A stretch of DNA of 64,000 nt from NCBI RefSeq assembly GCF_964036595.1, contig NZ_OZ038523.1, positions 1,454,501 to 1,518,500 of the forward strand. The letters are read 5' to 3'. This DNA comes from Tenacibaculum sp. 190524A05c. GTDB taxonomy: Bacteria > Bacteroidota > Bacteroidia > Flavobacteriales > Flavobacteriaceae. Of the stretch, positions 17,901 through 25,835 are shown piece after piece. The notes under the pieces are model-generated. The model saw only the letters and a program-made list of their open reading frames with translations, was not told where the DNA came from and searched no databases. Numbering within the stretch: the first letter of the stretch is position 1; every line of letters begins with the position of its first letter. The translations under genes and the position numbers were made by a program.

Positions 17901-18758
17901 TGAAGCAGTTAAATTAGCTGGATCAGTAACAATTGTTCTTCCTCCATCATCTGGATCAGATAAAGGCATTGCATAAACGTTATAAGAATCAGGAGCAACC
18001 ATCATTGATTTAGTACCAAAAGGAATTCCAGAATTCTTTTCTACAAAGTTCTTAGTTTCTTTATGATTGTGATTATCACCTTTCACATGTGTATGCTCAA
18101 CTTCACCGAAGTTACACGTGATTACCCAATTATCTTCGGCAATAATCTTACTAGAAGAAATATCTACAAAACTATTCCACCAGTTTTGTCCTCCTTCTTC
18201 ATAAAGGTTAATATTCCAACATAATTTCAACTCATTATCTTGAAAAACATAAACTTTTTTAGCTGTAATAGGCTCATTATCTTCAGTAATTCCTGAATTC
18301 AAAAAATGAATTTCATCATCACCACTATTAGATCTTTTAGTTGTTCTAATTAGGTTTGCTGATGATTTCAAATTATGAGTAGTAATTACCGATTGAATAG
18401 CTGCCTCTGGAGTAATACCAGTAGTTTTAGATGAAGTTAATTTGGCTGCAATGTTCGGAACAAATTGATCAATTGCATAATTAACTTTATTATTTATTAC
18501 AGACATGTTATACGTACCATTGACAATAGGAATATTATTGTGATACTGTGTAACGTAATAGTGTGTAAGACCTTTTTTCAATGAAGAAGCTGTACTAGTA
18601 ACTTTCCATTCAGAAAAATCTAAAGAAGCATCTTTACTTTTCTTCTTTAAACTATTAAAATGCTGTTGAATTACACCTATATCTTTGGGAGTGGAATTTT
18701 GGCCATAGGCGATTAGGGACAGCAGGAATGCTGTCATTAATAGGAAGGGTTTTTTCAT
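14949..18758 (-). CDS. Secreted M36 (fungalysin) metalloprotease with MAM repeats and T9SS sorting domain
   Basis: A 1269-residue secreted zinc protease. Order: signal peptide cut near AYGQ (residue 20); fungalysin/thermolysin-type propeptide (about 30-220); M36 catalytic domain with HEYGH at residues 441-445 and the third zinc ligand in GEGWSDW; two similar MAM-like beta-sandwich domains (about 655-830 and 835-1012), each starting C.G..T.FPFSESFE or close to it; a further beta-sandwich module (about 1015-1165) with NNTWKYIPL and GEIHGIGFEDD, of the type seen on flavobacterial polysaccharide-active enzymes; and a C-terminal T9SS type A sorting domain ending GVYILRLENEFTKANKRFII. It should be exported by Sec, then T9SS, and be attached or released. 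The job is probably degradation of external protein. The start ATG gives an ideal signal peptide. Confidence 0.95.
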   Translation of the reverse strand: MKKPFLLMTAFLLSLIAYGQNSTPKDIGVIQQHFNSLKKKSKDASLDFSEWKVTSTASSLKKGLTHYYVTQYHNNIPIVNGTYNMSVINNKVNYAIDQFVPNIAAKLTSSKTTGITPEAAIQSVITTHNLKSSANLIRTTKRSNSGDDEIHFLNSGITEDNEPITAKKVYVFQDNELKLCWNINLYEEGGQNWWNSFVDISSSKIIAEDNWVITCNFGEVEHTHVKGDNHNHKETKNFVEKNSGIPFGTKSMMVAPDSYNVYAMPLSDPDDGGRTIVTDPANLTASPFGWHDTNGAAGAEFNITRGNNVWAQEDANGNNGTGASPSGGTGLDFDFPVNLNQSPANYRDASTTNLFYWNNIMHDVWYQYGFDEASGNFQENNYGKGGSGSDSVNADSQDGSGTNNANFATPGDGGNPRMQMFLWNQTNPGRDGSFDNVIIAHEYGHGISTRLVGGRNSNTLGGSEQMGEGWSDWFGLMLTMKAGDQGTDSRGVGNYVLGQNDAGPGIRPTPYSTNRSINNTDYADINGLAVPHGVGYAFATILWDMTWLLVDQEGFDPDFYNGTGGNNIAMALVIEGLKNTANNPGFVSGRDGILQADQDLYGGQYRCLIWKAFAERGVGEGANENSNGGTNTNSDQTVSFVNPCDGGGPDPTPDVCSGDVTTFPFSESFETNFGEWSNATSGDDVDFTRNSGGTPSSNTGPSAASDGSTYIYVEASGDGTGFPNKRAVLNSPCLNFSSLTNPNLSFQYHMFGSAINSLTVEARTDNTGDWTAVFTQTGDQGNQWNAASVDLAAYASQASVQLRFIVVTGTGTSGWQSDIALDAVAIQNGGTTPDPGGCNGEITSYPFSESFESSFGSWENATSGDDIDFTRDTGGTPSSNTGPSSGADGATYIYVEASGDGTGFPNKTAILNSPCLNFSSLSTPSLQFQYHMFGSAINSLTAEARTNNTGAWTSIFSQNGNKGNQWNAANVDLTAYAGESSVQIRFTVVTGSGTSGWQSDIALDAISIGEDSGNPDPGCASLDFNSFTITPFSNQDSAGNFSVGNGGASLTLTNNTWKYIPLNYTVTANTVIEFEFSSTSQGEIHGIGFEDDNTLTSTRYFKVHGTQNYGITNFDNYAGGTQTYVIPVGDSYTGTMDRLVFINDNDAGSGNTSTFTNVRIYEGSCSASLVETASFGTRVDVLGDEDENVLASLTVAPVPVKKGNLLKIISSSNNLSNTRYSVINMLGQVLDRGTLNNNRAINIDRYESGVYILRLENEFTKANKRFIIE
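15730..16795 (-). repeat. Tandem coding repeat: two MAM-like domains of the M36 protease
   Basis: Two units of about 525 bases (roughly 16270-16795 and 15735-16250) encode nearly identical domains. Shared stretches include SGDD.DFTR, GGTPSSNTGPS, YIYVEASGDGTGFPNK, LNSPCLNFSSL, QYHMFGSAINSLT and VVTG.GTSGWQSDIALDA. DNA similarity is also high, pointing to an internal duplication. Confidence 0.85.
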
Positions 18759-18847
18759 AATTAATTGATTATTAATGGTTATGCTGAAAGTTAAAGAATT
18801 ATTAAATTAAAAAATATTTAACTTAAAAAATAAACAAAATAAAACCC

Positions 18848-18868
18848 TTTGTTATTTTTTATAACAAA
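18848..18868 (-). terminator. Hairpin downstream of the oligopeptide-binding protein gene
   Basis: TTTGTTAT (18848-18855) and ATAACAAA (18861-18868) form an 8-bp AT-rich stem with a 5-base loop, 50 bases after the stop of the minus-strand gene ending at 18918. On the minus strand it is followed by GGGTTTTATTTT. It is a weak terminator candidate that separates this gene from the M36 gene. Confidence 0.4.
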
Positions 18869-18917
18869 TTCAAAAAATATTTACAAATAAGACATAAAAT
18901 ATTAAAAAATACTCAAT

Positions 18918-20555
18918 TTACCGCTTAAACACTCGCTTTAAGTCTAGTAAATCAATAGGATTTATACCCAATCCGTTCACATTCTTACGTGAAAATCGAA
19001 TAACTTCATCGTAATACAATGGTATTACTGGAGCTTCGTTAATTAAGATACTATCCATTTTTTGATACATTACATAGCGTTTACTATTATCAACTTCTTG
19101 TATCGATTTCTCATAAAGATTATCAAAATTTTCATTTGAAAAATGAGTATAGTTTGGGCCGTTAGGGGTGAAGTTTTTGGAATAAAAAAGCGATAAATAA
19201 TTTTCTGCATCAGGATAATCAGCAATCCAACTAGCTCTAAAAATTGGAAGTTTACCATTTGCCTTCCCTTGCCTTAATGTAGAAGGAGGAATTACATCTA
19301 CATTAACACTCAAACCTATATTTTGCAATTCACGTTGAATAAATTCGCACAAATCTAAATAGCTACTATTAGTAGTTATTGTAATTACAACATTTGAATT
19401 ACCAGTAACTTTTTTATATTCTTCAATTAAGGATTGAGCCTTTTGAGGCTGATAAGTATATCCTTTTTGATTATTAAAAGAAGGAAGACCTTTGGGCACA
19501 AATCCATTTAACGCAGGAGTTCCTATGTTGTTTCTTAAAAATGTTATCATTTTCACTCTGTCAAAACCGTAATTAATCGCCTGTCTAATAAGTTTTGACT
19601 TAATTGGAGTCTTAGATTCTCCACCGATAAAAAAACCTAAATATTCTGTATTTAAATAAGCACCTTTCTGCATGACAACTTCTTCCTTATACTTTTCAAC
19701 AAGCTCTCCAGAAGTAGTAACCATCTCATCCTTGTACGAAGCATCTAAACTTTTCATAAAATCTAAATTCCCTTGAATAAACTGAAGAAACTCACTTTGC
19801 TTATCTGGCAAAAACGTAACTGCGACAGCTTCTAAATACGGTAAAGATTTTCCTTTTTCATCTTTCTCAAAATAGTATTCATTCTTTCGCAATACTAACT
19901 TTGTGTTTTCTACCCAAAGTTTAAACTTAAAAGGGCCCGTTCCTATTGGATTCGATCTAAATTCTTTACCATAAAATTCCACAACTTCTTTTGGAACAAC
20001 GGAACAATATTTCATACTCAACAAACCAAGAAATGGCGGGAACGCTTGTTTAAGCTGTATTGTAAAGATAGAATCATTCTCAGCTTTAAAATTATCGACA
20101 TTTTGCAAAACCCATCCTCCAGGTGATGCCACATTTTCATCCAAAAGTCGAGTAAATGAATATTCAAAATCATTAGCCATTACTTTTCTTGTTCCTTTTT
20201 CTCCAAATAATTTATGCTTATGAAAATAAACATCATCTCTCAAAGTAAAACGGTAAACCTTACCATCATCTGAAATATCCCATTTTTTAGCTAAACTAGG
20301 TTTTACATGAAGTGAATCATCTAACTGAACTAACCCATTAAATAATTGATTTACAACCCAAATATTTCTTTGGTCTTTAGCGAAAGCAGGATCCAATGAA
20401 GTTACATTAGAATGTTCATTGTACCTAAAAACCTCATCATCCTTAAACTTAGATTCTTTTTTAGCACAAGAAGTAAAACACAAAATTGAAAAAAGTAGCA
20501 AAGAGTAAAGCACACTCTTTAAACAACCTACCAAGCCCCTATTTGGTTTAAACAT
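18918..20555 (-). CDS. ABC transporter oligopeptide-binding lipoprotein (SBP family 5)
   Basis: A 545-residue solute-binding lipoprotein of the OppA/DppA/NikA family. The signal peptide ends in the lipobox CFTSC (Cys near residue 29). Family blocks: EHSNVTSLDPAFAKDQRN, LVQLDDSLHVKPSLAKKWDI, GKVYRFTLRDDVYFH, GTGPFKFKLW, and a late DYPDAENYLSLFYS. Such proteins capture peptides or similar ligands and pass them to an ABC permease. No permease or ATPase gene lies beside it, so it is an orphan here. It sits between the M36 and S8 protease genes, which suits peptide capture, though this link is inferred. The N-terminal n-region is longer than usual; a shorter start is not evident. Confidence 0.92.
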   Translation of the reverse strand: MFKPNRGLVGCLKSVLYSLLLFSILCFTSCAKKESKFKDDEVFRYNEHSNVTSLDPAFAKDQRNIWVVNQLFNGLVQLDDSLHVKPSLAKKWDISDDGKVYRFTLRDDVYFHKHKLFGEKGTRKVMANDFEYSFTRLLDENVASPGGWVLQNVDNFKAENDSIFTIQLKQAFPPFLGLLSMKYCSVVPKEVVEFYGKEFRSNPIGTGPFKFKLWVENTKLVLRKNEYYFEKDEKGKSLPYLEAVAVTFLPDKQSEFLQFIQGNLDFMKSLDASYKDEMVTTSGELVEKYKEEVVMQKGAYLNTEYLGFFIGGESKTPIKSKLIRQAINYGFDRVKMITFLRNNIGTPALNGFVPKGLPSFNNQKGYTYQPQKAQSLIEEYKKVTGNSNVVITITTNSSYLDLCEFIQRELQNIGLSVNVDVIPPSTLRQGKANGKLPIFRASWIADYPDAENYLSLFYSKNFTPNGPNYTHFSNENFDNLYEKSIQEVDNSKRYVMYQKMDSILINEAPVIPLYYDEVIRFSRKNVNGLGINPIDLLDLKRVFKR

Positions 20556-20695
20556 GAATATCCAAATTTTAAAATAGTCTTGTAAATATAAAGGTTAAAT
20601 CTCCTAAAACGTGACTTTGTTAGCACCATCATCCAGCAATACCATCAAAACACGAATCAAACCATCTTAATAAAACTGTAATTATCTTATTTTAA

Positions 20696-20713
20696 ATGTT
20701 AAATACTTAACAT
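20696..20713. promoter_or_regulatory. Operator-like palindrome
   Basis: ATGTTAA (20696-20702) and TTAACAT (20707-20713) are perfect inverted copies with a 4-base spacer ATAC. Three more direct copies of ATGTTAA follow within 190 bases. The symmetry and repetition look like a dimeric regulator site; the regulator is unknown. Confidence 0.4.
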
Positions 20714-21097
20714 ATTCTCAAAAAATGTTAAAATACACATTAAATGAATCCAAATACCGAAATTATGTTAAAAAAATAAATTATAACCACACATTAACTA
20801 AAATTGATAAACATTAATCAATGAAAAACACAAAAAAATGAATAAAAAGCTCCAGAAAGCCATTTCAATACTCTTAAAAAAATGTTAATTTAAGTTAATT
20901 TTTGTTAAAGTTTTACAGATATTATTTTACAAAAACACCTTAAATTTTACTCACCTGAAATAAAGTAAATCTCTTTATTTTACTAATGCTACACTGTTGC
21001 GTTTATAAGTTAAATCAGGTCAAAAAACACCACCTATACACTACTGTAAAACAACGCCTTACAGGTAAACCACTGATTTTTTTATCTTCTAAATCGA

Positions 21098-21105
21098 TAC
21101 ATTTG
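21098..21105 (+). promoter_or_regulatory. -7 box of the S8 protease gene
   Basis: TACATTTG matches TAnnTTTG and lies 24 bases before the ATG at 21130. No clear TTG is present at -33; the region there is a T run. Confidence 0.5.
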
Positions 21106-21129
21106 CGTCAAATAAATATTTAATCAACC

Positions 21130-22395
21130 ATGAAAAATTTAATTAAATTAACGCTGACTGCCATGACGGCAGCACTTGTGATTACCTCTTGTCAAAATGA
21201 AGGTAACAATGCAAACACAGATCAAAATGTAGAGGCAACTGCAAACGATGGTAACATCATTCCAGGGCAATACATTGTTGTTTTTAACGAAACAAAAATC
21301 GCGTCTGCTTCGAAATCATTAGGTGATGTAACTTTTACAGACAGAAAAGCGAAAGCAAAATCTGTTGATAATCTATCAGAAGTTTCTATTCGTAAAATGA
21401 ACGAAGTTATTAGCACTTACAATTTAGATGAAAAGAGAGTTTTAAACTACTACACTACTAAAATTTCTGGTATGGCTATCAAATTATCTAATGCTGAATT
21501 TGAAGCTTTATCAAAAGATCCTTCTGTAGCATTTATTGAGCATGACAGAGTTGTAGAACTTCCAAAATTTGAAGTTGAAAGTACGATTCAACATAACGAT
21601 GCTCAAAAAATGGCTCAACAAACTCCATGTGGAATTTCTAGAGCTGGTGGTTTTGCTAACGGATCAGGAAAAAACCAATGGATTTGGGTTATTGATAGTG
21701 GAATTGATTTAGATCACCCAGATTTAAATGTTGTTACAAACTCTACTTATGCTAGATCTTTTGTTGGTGGAAGCGCAAACGATTGTAACGGTCACGGTAC
21801 TCACGTTGCTGGAACAGCTGCTGCAATTAACAACGGAACTGGAGTTGTTGGTGTTTCTGCTGGAGCTAGTGTAGTTCCTGTAAGAGTATTTGGTTGTAGC
21901 GGAGGAAGTGCTACTTCTACAATCTTAGCTGGAATTAACCATGTTGGTAGATATGACATCGCTGGAGATGTTGCTAACTTAAGTTTAGGTGGATATTTCG
22001 GATCTGGATGTTCTTCTAGTTCTTCATATAGAAGTGCTTTACAAGGATTAGGAAATTCAGGAACTTATGTTGCTATTGCAGCTGGAAACAGTAGTGCAAA
22101 TGCAGCATTTTATGATCCTGCATGTATCAACGGAAATCGTATTTATACTGTTGCATCAATGACATGTAATCGTGGTTTCTCTTCTTTCTCTAACTATAAC
22201 ATGAATCCAATTGATGTTATCGCAACTGGAAGCAGTGTATTAAGTACATATTTAAATGGTGGATACGCTACTTTAAGTGGAACTTCTATGGCTTCACCTC
22301 ACGTTGCTGGAATTATGCACGCAAGAGGAAGTGGACCTAGAACTTCGGGTTCTGTTTCAAATAGAGGAGAATCTTATCCAATTGCTGTAAGATAA
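21130..22395 (+). CDS. S8 family serine protease (subtilase) lipoprotein
   Basis: A 421-residue subtilase with a signal peptide ending in the lipobox ITSC (Cys near residue 21). An I9-type inhibitor propeptide follows (about 45-140, IIPGQYIVVFNETKI to VAFIEHDRVVEL). The catalytic triad is intact: Asp189 in VIDSGIDLDHPD, His222 in CNGHGTHVAG and Ser386 in LSGTSMASPHVAG; the oxyanion Asn lies in AIAAGNSS. Six or more cysteines in the mature domain suggest disulfides. The protein ends about 30 residues after the serine, with no T9SS sorting domain; this ending resembles a known short Bacteroidota subtilase type and is not obviously truncated. Lipidation would hold it at the cell surface or periplasm, in contrast to the secreted M36 protease nearby. 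Confidence 0.94.
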   Translation: MKNLIKLTLTAMTAALVITSCQNEGNNANTDQNVEATANDGNIIPGQYIVVFNETKIASASKSLGDVTFTDRKAKAKSVDNLSEVSIRKMNEVISTYNLDEKRVLNYYTTKISGMAIKLSNAEFEALSKDPSVAFIEHDRVVELPKFEVESTIQHNDAQKMAQQTPCGISRAGGFANGSGKNQWIWVIDSGIDLDHPDLNVVTNSTYARSFVGGSANDCNGHGTHVAGTAAAINNGTGVVGVSAGASVVPVRVFGCSGGSATSTILAGINHVGRYDIAGDVANLSLGGYFGSGCSSSSSYRSALQGLGNSGTYVAIAAGNSSANAAFYDPACINGNRIYTVASMTCNRGFSSFSNYNMNPIDVIATGSSVLSTYLNGGYATLSGTSMASPHVAGIMHARGSGPRTSGSVSNRGESYPIAVR

Positions 22396-22430
22396 TTACG
22401 GACAACGAATTTGATATTTGATAAACTATT

Positions 22431-22462
22431 ACCACTTGTTTCAAATGAAACAAGTGGTTTTC
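22431..22462. terminator. Bidirectional terminator between the S8 and GNAT genes
   Basis: An 11-bp perfect stem, arms 22431-22441 and 22448-22458 (ACCACTTGTTT with AAACAAGTGGT), 6-base loop, followed by TTTTCTAATTT on the plus strand. It lies 35 bases after the S8 stop and between convergent genes. Confidence 0.8.
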
Positions 22463-22483
22463 TAATTTATTATCTTAAAGAAT

Positions 22484-22984
22484 TTATAATTCGAGCTCAT
22501 ACATAGTTTCAGGCAATCCAATATCATCGCTAATAAAATCTTTCACCTTTCTAAATCCCATTTTTATTAAAATTCGCTCAGAAGCAACATTAGCATTTAC
22601 AACGTTACCAATTATCTTTTTCATTCCAATTTCCTTACAATAACTTATCAACCCTTTACAAGTTTCAGTTGCATAACCATTACCCCAATACCTCTCAATA
22701 AATCGATACCCTATTTCATCATTTCCATCTTCATCTTTAACCAAAGCTACCGTTCCTACAAACTTTTCATCACCTTTATTTACAATTGCATAAATCCAAA
22801 AGTCATTTGTTTCTATTTCATACTTTTCTATCAAATCTACTAACTCCTTTTTACATTCATCTAGGGTCTTTACCTCTCCCGTAGCGTATTGCAAAACCTT
22901 GGCATTACTTTCTAATTCAAAAAAAGGTTGTAAATCACTTATTAACAACTTTCTAATTACTAGTCTTTCAGTTTCAAAAATCAT
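22484..22984 (-). CDS. GNAT family N-acetyltransferase (RimJ/RimL type)
   Basis: A 166-residue acetyltransferase. It starts MIFETERLVIRKLLISDLQPF, typical of the RimJ/RimL branch, and contains the acetyl-CoA site region EIGYRFIERYWGNGYATE (R/Q-x-x-G-x-G/A motif as RYWGNGYA) and the later NVVNANVASERILIKMGFRK. The family acetylates N-terminal amines of proteins, antibiotics or small amines; the substrate is unknown. A TTG two codons upstream is possible, but the ATG at 22984 gives the usual N-terminus. It is divergent from mtaB, and the mtaB promoter box lies only about 12 bases upstream of this start. Confidence 0.92.
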   Translation of the reverse strand: MIFETERLVIRKLLISDLQPFFELESNAKVLQYATGEVKTLDECKKELVDLIEKYEIETNDFWIYAIVNKGDEKFVGTVALVKDEDGNDEIGYRFIERYWGNGYATETCKGLISYCKEIGMKKIIGNVVNANVASERILIKMGFRKVKDFISDDIGLPETMYELEL

Positions 22985-22995
22985 TTTCAATATTG

Positions 22996-23003
22996 TACTT
23001 TTG
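22996..23003 (+). promoter_or_regulatory. -7 box of mtaB
   Basis: TACTTTTG matches TAnnTTTG and lies 21 bases before the ATG at 23025, which also supports that start over a longer upstream frame. The -33 region has TTTC instead of TTTG. Confidence 0.6.
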
Positions 23004-23024
23004 CAGTTGCTTAAATGTACAAGA

Positions 23025-24359
23025 ATGAATGCGGAAAAAAAAGTAGCTTTTTACACCTTAGGATGCAAATTAAACTTTTCAGAAACTTCTACGATTGCAA
23101 GAAACTTTGTTAACGAAGGATTCAGTAGAGTAGAATTTGAAGAGAAAGCAGATATTTATGTGATTAACACTTGTTCTGTAACTGATAATGCTGACAAACG
23201 ATTTAAAACTATTGTAAAATCAGCTTTGAAACAAAACTCTGAAGCTTTTTTAATTGCTGTAGGTTGTTACGCACAATTAAAACCGGAGGAATTGGCTAAT
23301 GTTGATGGTGTTGATTTAGTTTTAGGTGCTACCGAAAAGTTTAATGTTACAAGCTACATTAATGATCTTACCAAAAATGATGTTGGAGAAGTTCATTCTT
23401 GTGAAATTGAAGATGCGGATTTCTATGTTGGATCATATTCCATAGGTGATAGAACTCGAGCTTTTTTAAAAGTTCAAGATGGTTGTGACTACAAATGCAC
23501 ATATTGTACAATTCCATTAGCTAGAGGAATCTCCAGAAGTGATACTCTAGAAAATGTATTAAAAAATGCTAAAGAAATTTCCGAGAAAAACATCAAAGAA
23601 ATTGTTCTTACTGGTGTTAATATTGGTGATTATGGTAAAGGTGAATTTGGCAACAAAAAACATGAACATACTTTTCTTGAATTAGTACAGAATTTAGATA
23701 AAGTTGAAGGGATTCATAGATTAAGAATTTCATCTATCGAACCCAATCTCTTAAAGGATGAAACTATTGATTTTGTAGCTAACTCTGATACTTTTGTTCC
23801 TCATTTTCATATTCCTTTACAGTCAGGTAGTGATACTCTTTTGAAGAAAATGAAACGTAGATACTTGAGAAAGGTTTACACAGATAGAGTTTCAAAAATC
23901 AAAGAAGTTATGCCAAACGCTTGTATTGGCGTTGACGTAATTGTAGGTTTCCCTGGAGAAACAGATGAATTATTCTTAGAAACATATAACTACTTATCGG
24001 AATTAGATATTTCTTATCTACACGTTTTCACCTATTCTGAAAGACCAAACACAGAAGCTGTTTTAATGGATGGAGTTGTTCCTAAAAATGTTCGCTCTAA
24101 AAGAAGCAAAATGCTACGTGGACTTTCTGTTAAGAAAAGAAGAGCTTTTTATGAAAGTCAATTAGGAAATACGCTTACTGTTTTATTCGAGAGTGAAAAT
24201 AAAGAAGGATATATACATGGATTTACGGAAAACTATGTGAAGGTAAAAACTCCTTGGAATCCAGAATTAGTAAACACTTTACATAAAGTAACATTGACAA
24301 AAATAGATGATGATGGACTAGTGCGTTTCAACTTTGTTGATACCAAAGTAATTGCTTAA
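23025..24359 (+). CDS. mtaB: tRNA t6A37 methylthiotransferase MtaB
   Basis: A 444-residue radical SAM enzyme that converts N6-threonylcarbamoyladenosine at position 37 of some tRNAs to the 2-methylthio form. The N-terminal UPF0004 domain holds three cluster cysteines (TLGCKLNFSET, INTCSVTDNADKRF, AVGCYAQLKPEE). The radical SAM cluster is CDYKCTYC, followed by LARGISRS, and a C-terminal TRAM domain ends the protein. GCKLN and PLARG(I/P) match MtaB rather than MiaB or RimO. The frame stays open for 42 codons upstream over the GNAT gene, but the promoter box and homologous N-termini fix the ATG at 23025. Its substrate is made by the TsaD pathway; tsaD is at 36092. Confidence 0.96.
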   Translation: MNAEKKVAFYTLGCKLNFSETSTIARNFVNEGFSRVEFEEKADIYVINTCSVTDNADKRFKTIVKSALKQNSEAFLIAVGCYAQLKPEELANVDGVDLVLGATEKFNVTSYINDLTKNDVGEVHSCEIEDADFYVGSYSIGDRTRAFLKVQDGCDYKCTYCTIPLARGISRSDTLENVLKNAKEISEKNIKEIVLTGVNIGDYGKGEFGNKKHEHTFLELVQNLDKVEGIHRLRISSIEPNLLKDETIDFVANSDTFVPHFHIPLQSGSDTLLKKMKRRYLRKVYTDRVSKIKEVMPNACIGVDVIVGFPGETDELFLETYNYLSELDISYLHVFTYSERPNTEAVLMDGVVPKNVRSKRSKMLRGLSVKKRRAFYESQLGNTLTVLFESENKEGYIHGFTENYVKVKTPWNPELVNTLHKVTLTKIDDDGLVRFNFVDTKVIA

Positions 24360-24400
24360 ATTAACATCATTAATTATTATCCCTATTAAAAAATTCAATT

Positions 24401-25147
24401 ATGAGACTATTATGTATGTTTGTCTTATTATTGGCATTGAGTTGTAGCACTCCTAAAGAGAAAGCACCGAACAATGACAATACTACAGAACAAAAAGCAA
24501 AAGAAAAACCTCCTGTTAGTACCGTTGATAATTATAAAAATCAACTTATTGCAGTTTTGAGTAATCCAAATAAAGTAGAAACTGCTAAGGCTATAATAAC
24601 AAATACTGGTTTAAAATGGAAAAAGATGATTTTAGATGATACTACTTCTAAAATTGTGACCATTGAAGTTCCAGATGGAAACGTAGACGAGTGGTTGAAA
24701 AGATTAAGTAACAATGAAGAATTCAGAGTAATTAAAATAAACTCTGCAGAAACACAAGAGGAACTAATCAACAAGGAAAAGAATAACTTAATTTCTTTAC
24801 GTAAAACTAAATGTTTTGGAGACTGTCCTACGTATACTCTTTTTATAGATAAAGATGGTAATGTGTCTTATGAAGGAAAGGAATATGTTTTAGAAAAGGG
24901 AACCAAGGAATTTAAACTTACCGAAGAAGAATTAAGCAATATAAATACTTTATTAACTAAAAAAGACTTTTCTTCATTTAAAGACGTTTATGATAATCCG
25001 AAGATAATGGATTTACCAAGTACGTTTGTTATTTATAATGGAAAACAAATTCAGATTCGATTATGGAATGATGATGTTCCTGAAGAATTAATGGAATTAA
25101 ACGAATACATTGAAGGAATTCTTTTAGAAAAAAAATTCTTTGAATAA
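24401..25147 (+). CDS. DUF6438-type lipoprotein
   Basis: A 248-residue lipoprotein with a signal peptide and lipobox ALSCS (Cys near residue 15), followed by a Lys/Glu/Pro-rich linker. The middle (about 48-115) is a small alpha/beta segment. The C-terminal half begins LRKTKCFGDCPTYTLFIDKD and continues with GNVSYEGKEYV, the pattern of DUF6438 domains in Bacteroidota, with two cysteines four apart (CFGDC). Function is unknown. It starts 41 bases after mtaB and is followed 3 bases later by an alpha/beta hydrolase, so the genes probably share a message. Confidence 0.82.
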   Translation: MRLLCMFVLLLALSCSTPKEKAPNNDNTTEQKAKEKPPVSTVDNYKNQLIAVLSNPNKVETAKAIITNTGLKWKKMILDDTTSKIVTIEVPDGNVDEWLKRLSNNEEFRVIKINSAETQEELINKEKNNLISLRKTKCFGDCPTYTLFIDKDGNVSYEGKEYVLEKGTKEFKLTEEELSNINTLLTKKDFSSFKDVYDNPKIMDLPSTFVIYNGKQIQIRLWNDDVPEELMELNEYIEGILLEKKFFE

Positions 25148-25150
25148 CAT

Positions 25151-25813
25151 ATGAAAGAAAAAACTCATTTATATTTTGTCCCGGGATTGGCGGCGAATAC
25201 AAAGATATTTGAGTATTTAAAATTTGATGATTCTTTATTTGAAGCACATTTCTTAGATTGGATTATTCCACTTTCTATAGATGAAAGCATTGAAAGCTAC
25301 GCTTCAAGAATGTGCGAATTAATCTCACATGAAAATCCGATATTAATAGGAGTTTCCTTTGGAGGTGTTATGGTTCAAGAGATGAGTAAAATAATCAACC
25401 CTCAAAAAACGATTATCATCTCAAGCATAAAAAGTAATAAAGAATTACCGAATCGTTTAAAATTTGCTCAAAAGACTAAGGCTTACAAACTATTTCCGAC
25501 GAAAATAGTTGAAAACATTGAAGATTATGAACACTTATTTTTAGGTGATTATCTTAAAAAGAGAGCTGAACTATACAAAATGTATTTATCCATTAGAAAT
25601 GCAACTTACTTAGAATGGGCAATACACAATGTTTTAAATTGGAAACAAGATTTTGAGTTGGAAAACATAATTCATATTCATGGTAATAAAGATGAAGTTT
25701 TCCCGTCTAAACACATTAAAAATTACATTGAAATTAACAATGGTACACATATAATGATCTTGAATAAAGCAAGAGTAATTTCCGAAATACTCGAGGAACA
25801 ATGTACATGTTAA
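25151..25813 (+). CDS. Alpha/beta hydrolase
   Basis: A 220-residue cytoplasmic hydrolase. It begins with HLYFVPGLAANTKIFEYL (oxyanion-loop region), has the nucleophile elbow GVSFGGVMVQE (Ser in GxSxGG), an acid residue probably in HIHGNKDEVFP and the catalytic histidine in NNGTHIMILNKA. It is shorter than most esterases of this fold and lacks a large lid. The substrate is unknown. The gene starts 3 bases after the DUF6438 gene and lies 22 bases before the lytic transglycosylase gene. Confidence 0.88.
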   Translation: MKEKTHLYFVPGLAANTKIFEYLKFDDSLFEAHFLDWIIPLSIDESIESYASRMCELISHENPILIGVSFGGVMVQEMSKIINPQKTIIISSIKSNKELPNRLKFAQKTKAYKLFPTKIVENIEDYEHLFLGDYLKKRAELYKMYLSIRNATYLEWAIHNVLNWKQDFELENIIHIHGNKDEVFPSKHIKNYIEINNGTHIMILNKARVISEILEEQCTC

Positions 25814-25835
25814 TTCAGTTATAAACACATAATAT

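Larger units (their letters stand above)
20556..21129. other. 574-base AT-rich divergent intergenic region
   Basis: This region separates the minus-strand binding-protein gene from the plus-strand S8 protease gene. It holds no gene I can support. It contains a perfect palindrome at 20696-20713, further copies of ATGTTAA at 20725-20731, 20765-20771 and 20882-20888, and the S8 promoter box at 21098-21105. The length and motif repetition suggest regulation of one or both flanking genes. Confidence 0.6.

Noticed and set aside
20838..20888. 16-codon frame in the spacer before the S8 gene, suggesting a leader peptide
   Set aside because: It is short, in AT-rich DNA, not followed by alternative hairpins or a run of regulatory codons, and 240 bases from the next gene.
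22299..22395. Possible truncation of the S8 protease after the catalytic serine
   Set aside because: The short ending about 30 residues after the serine, with SYPIAVR at the end, resembles short Bacteroidota subtilases; all catalytic residues are present and a terminator follows normally.
22899..23024. N-terminal extension of mtaB by 42 codons
   Set aside because: The extension overlaps the divergent GNAT gene and the mtaB -7 box; homologous enzymes start at the ATG at 23025.
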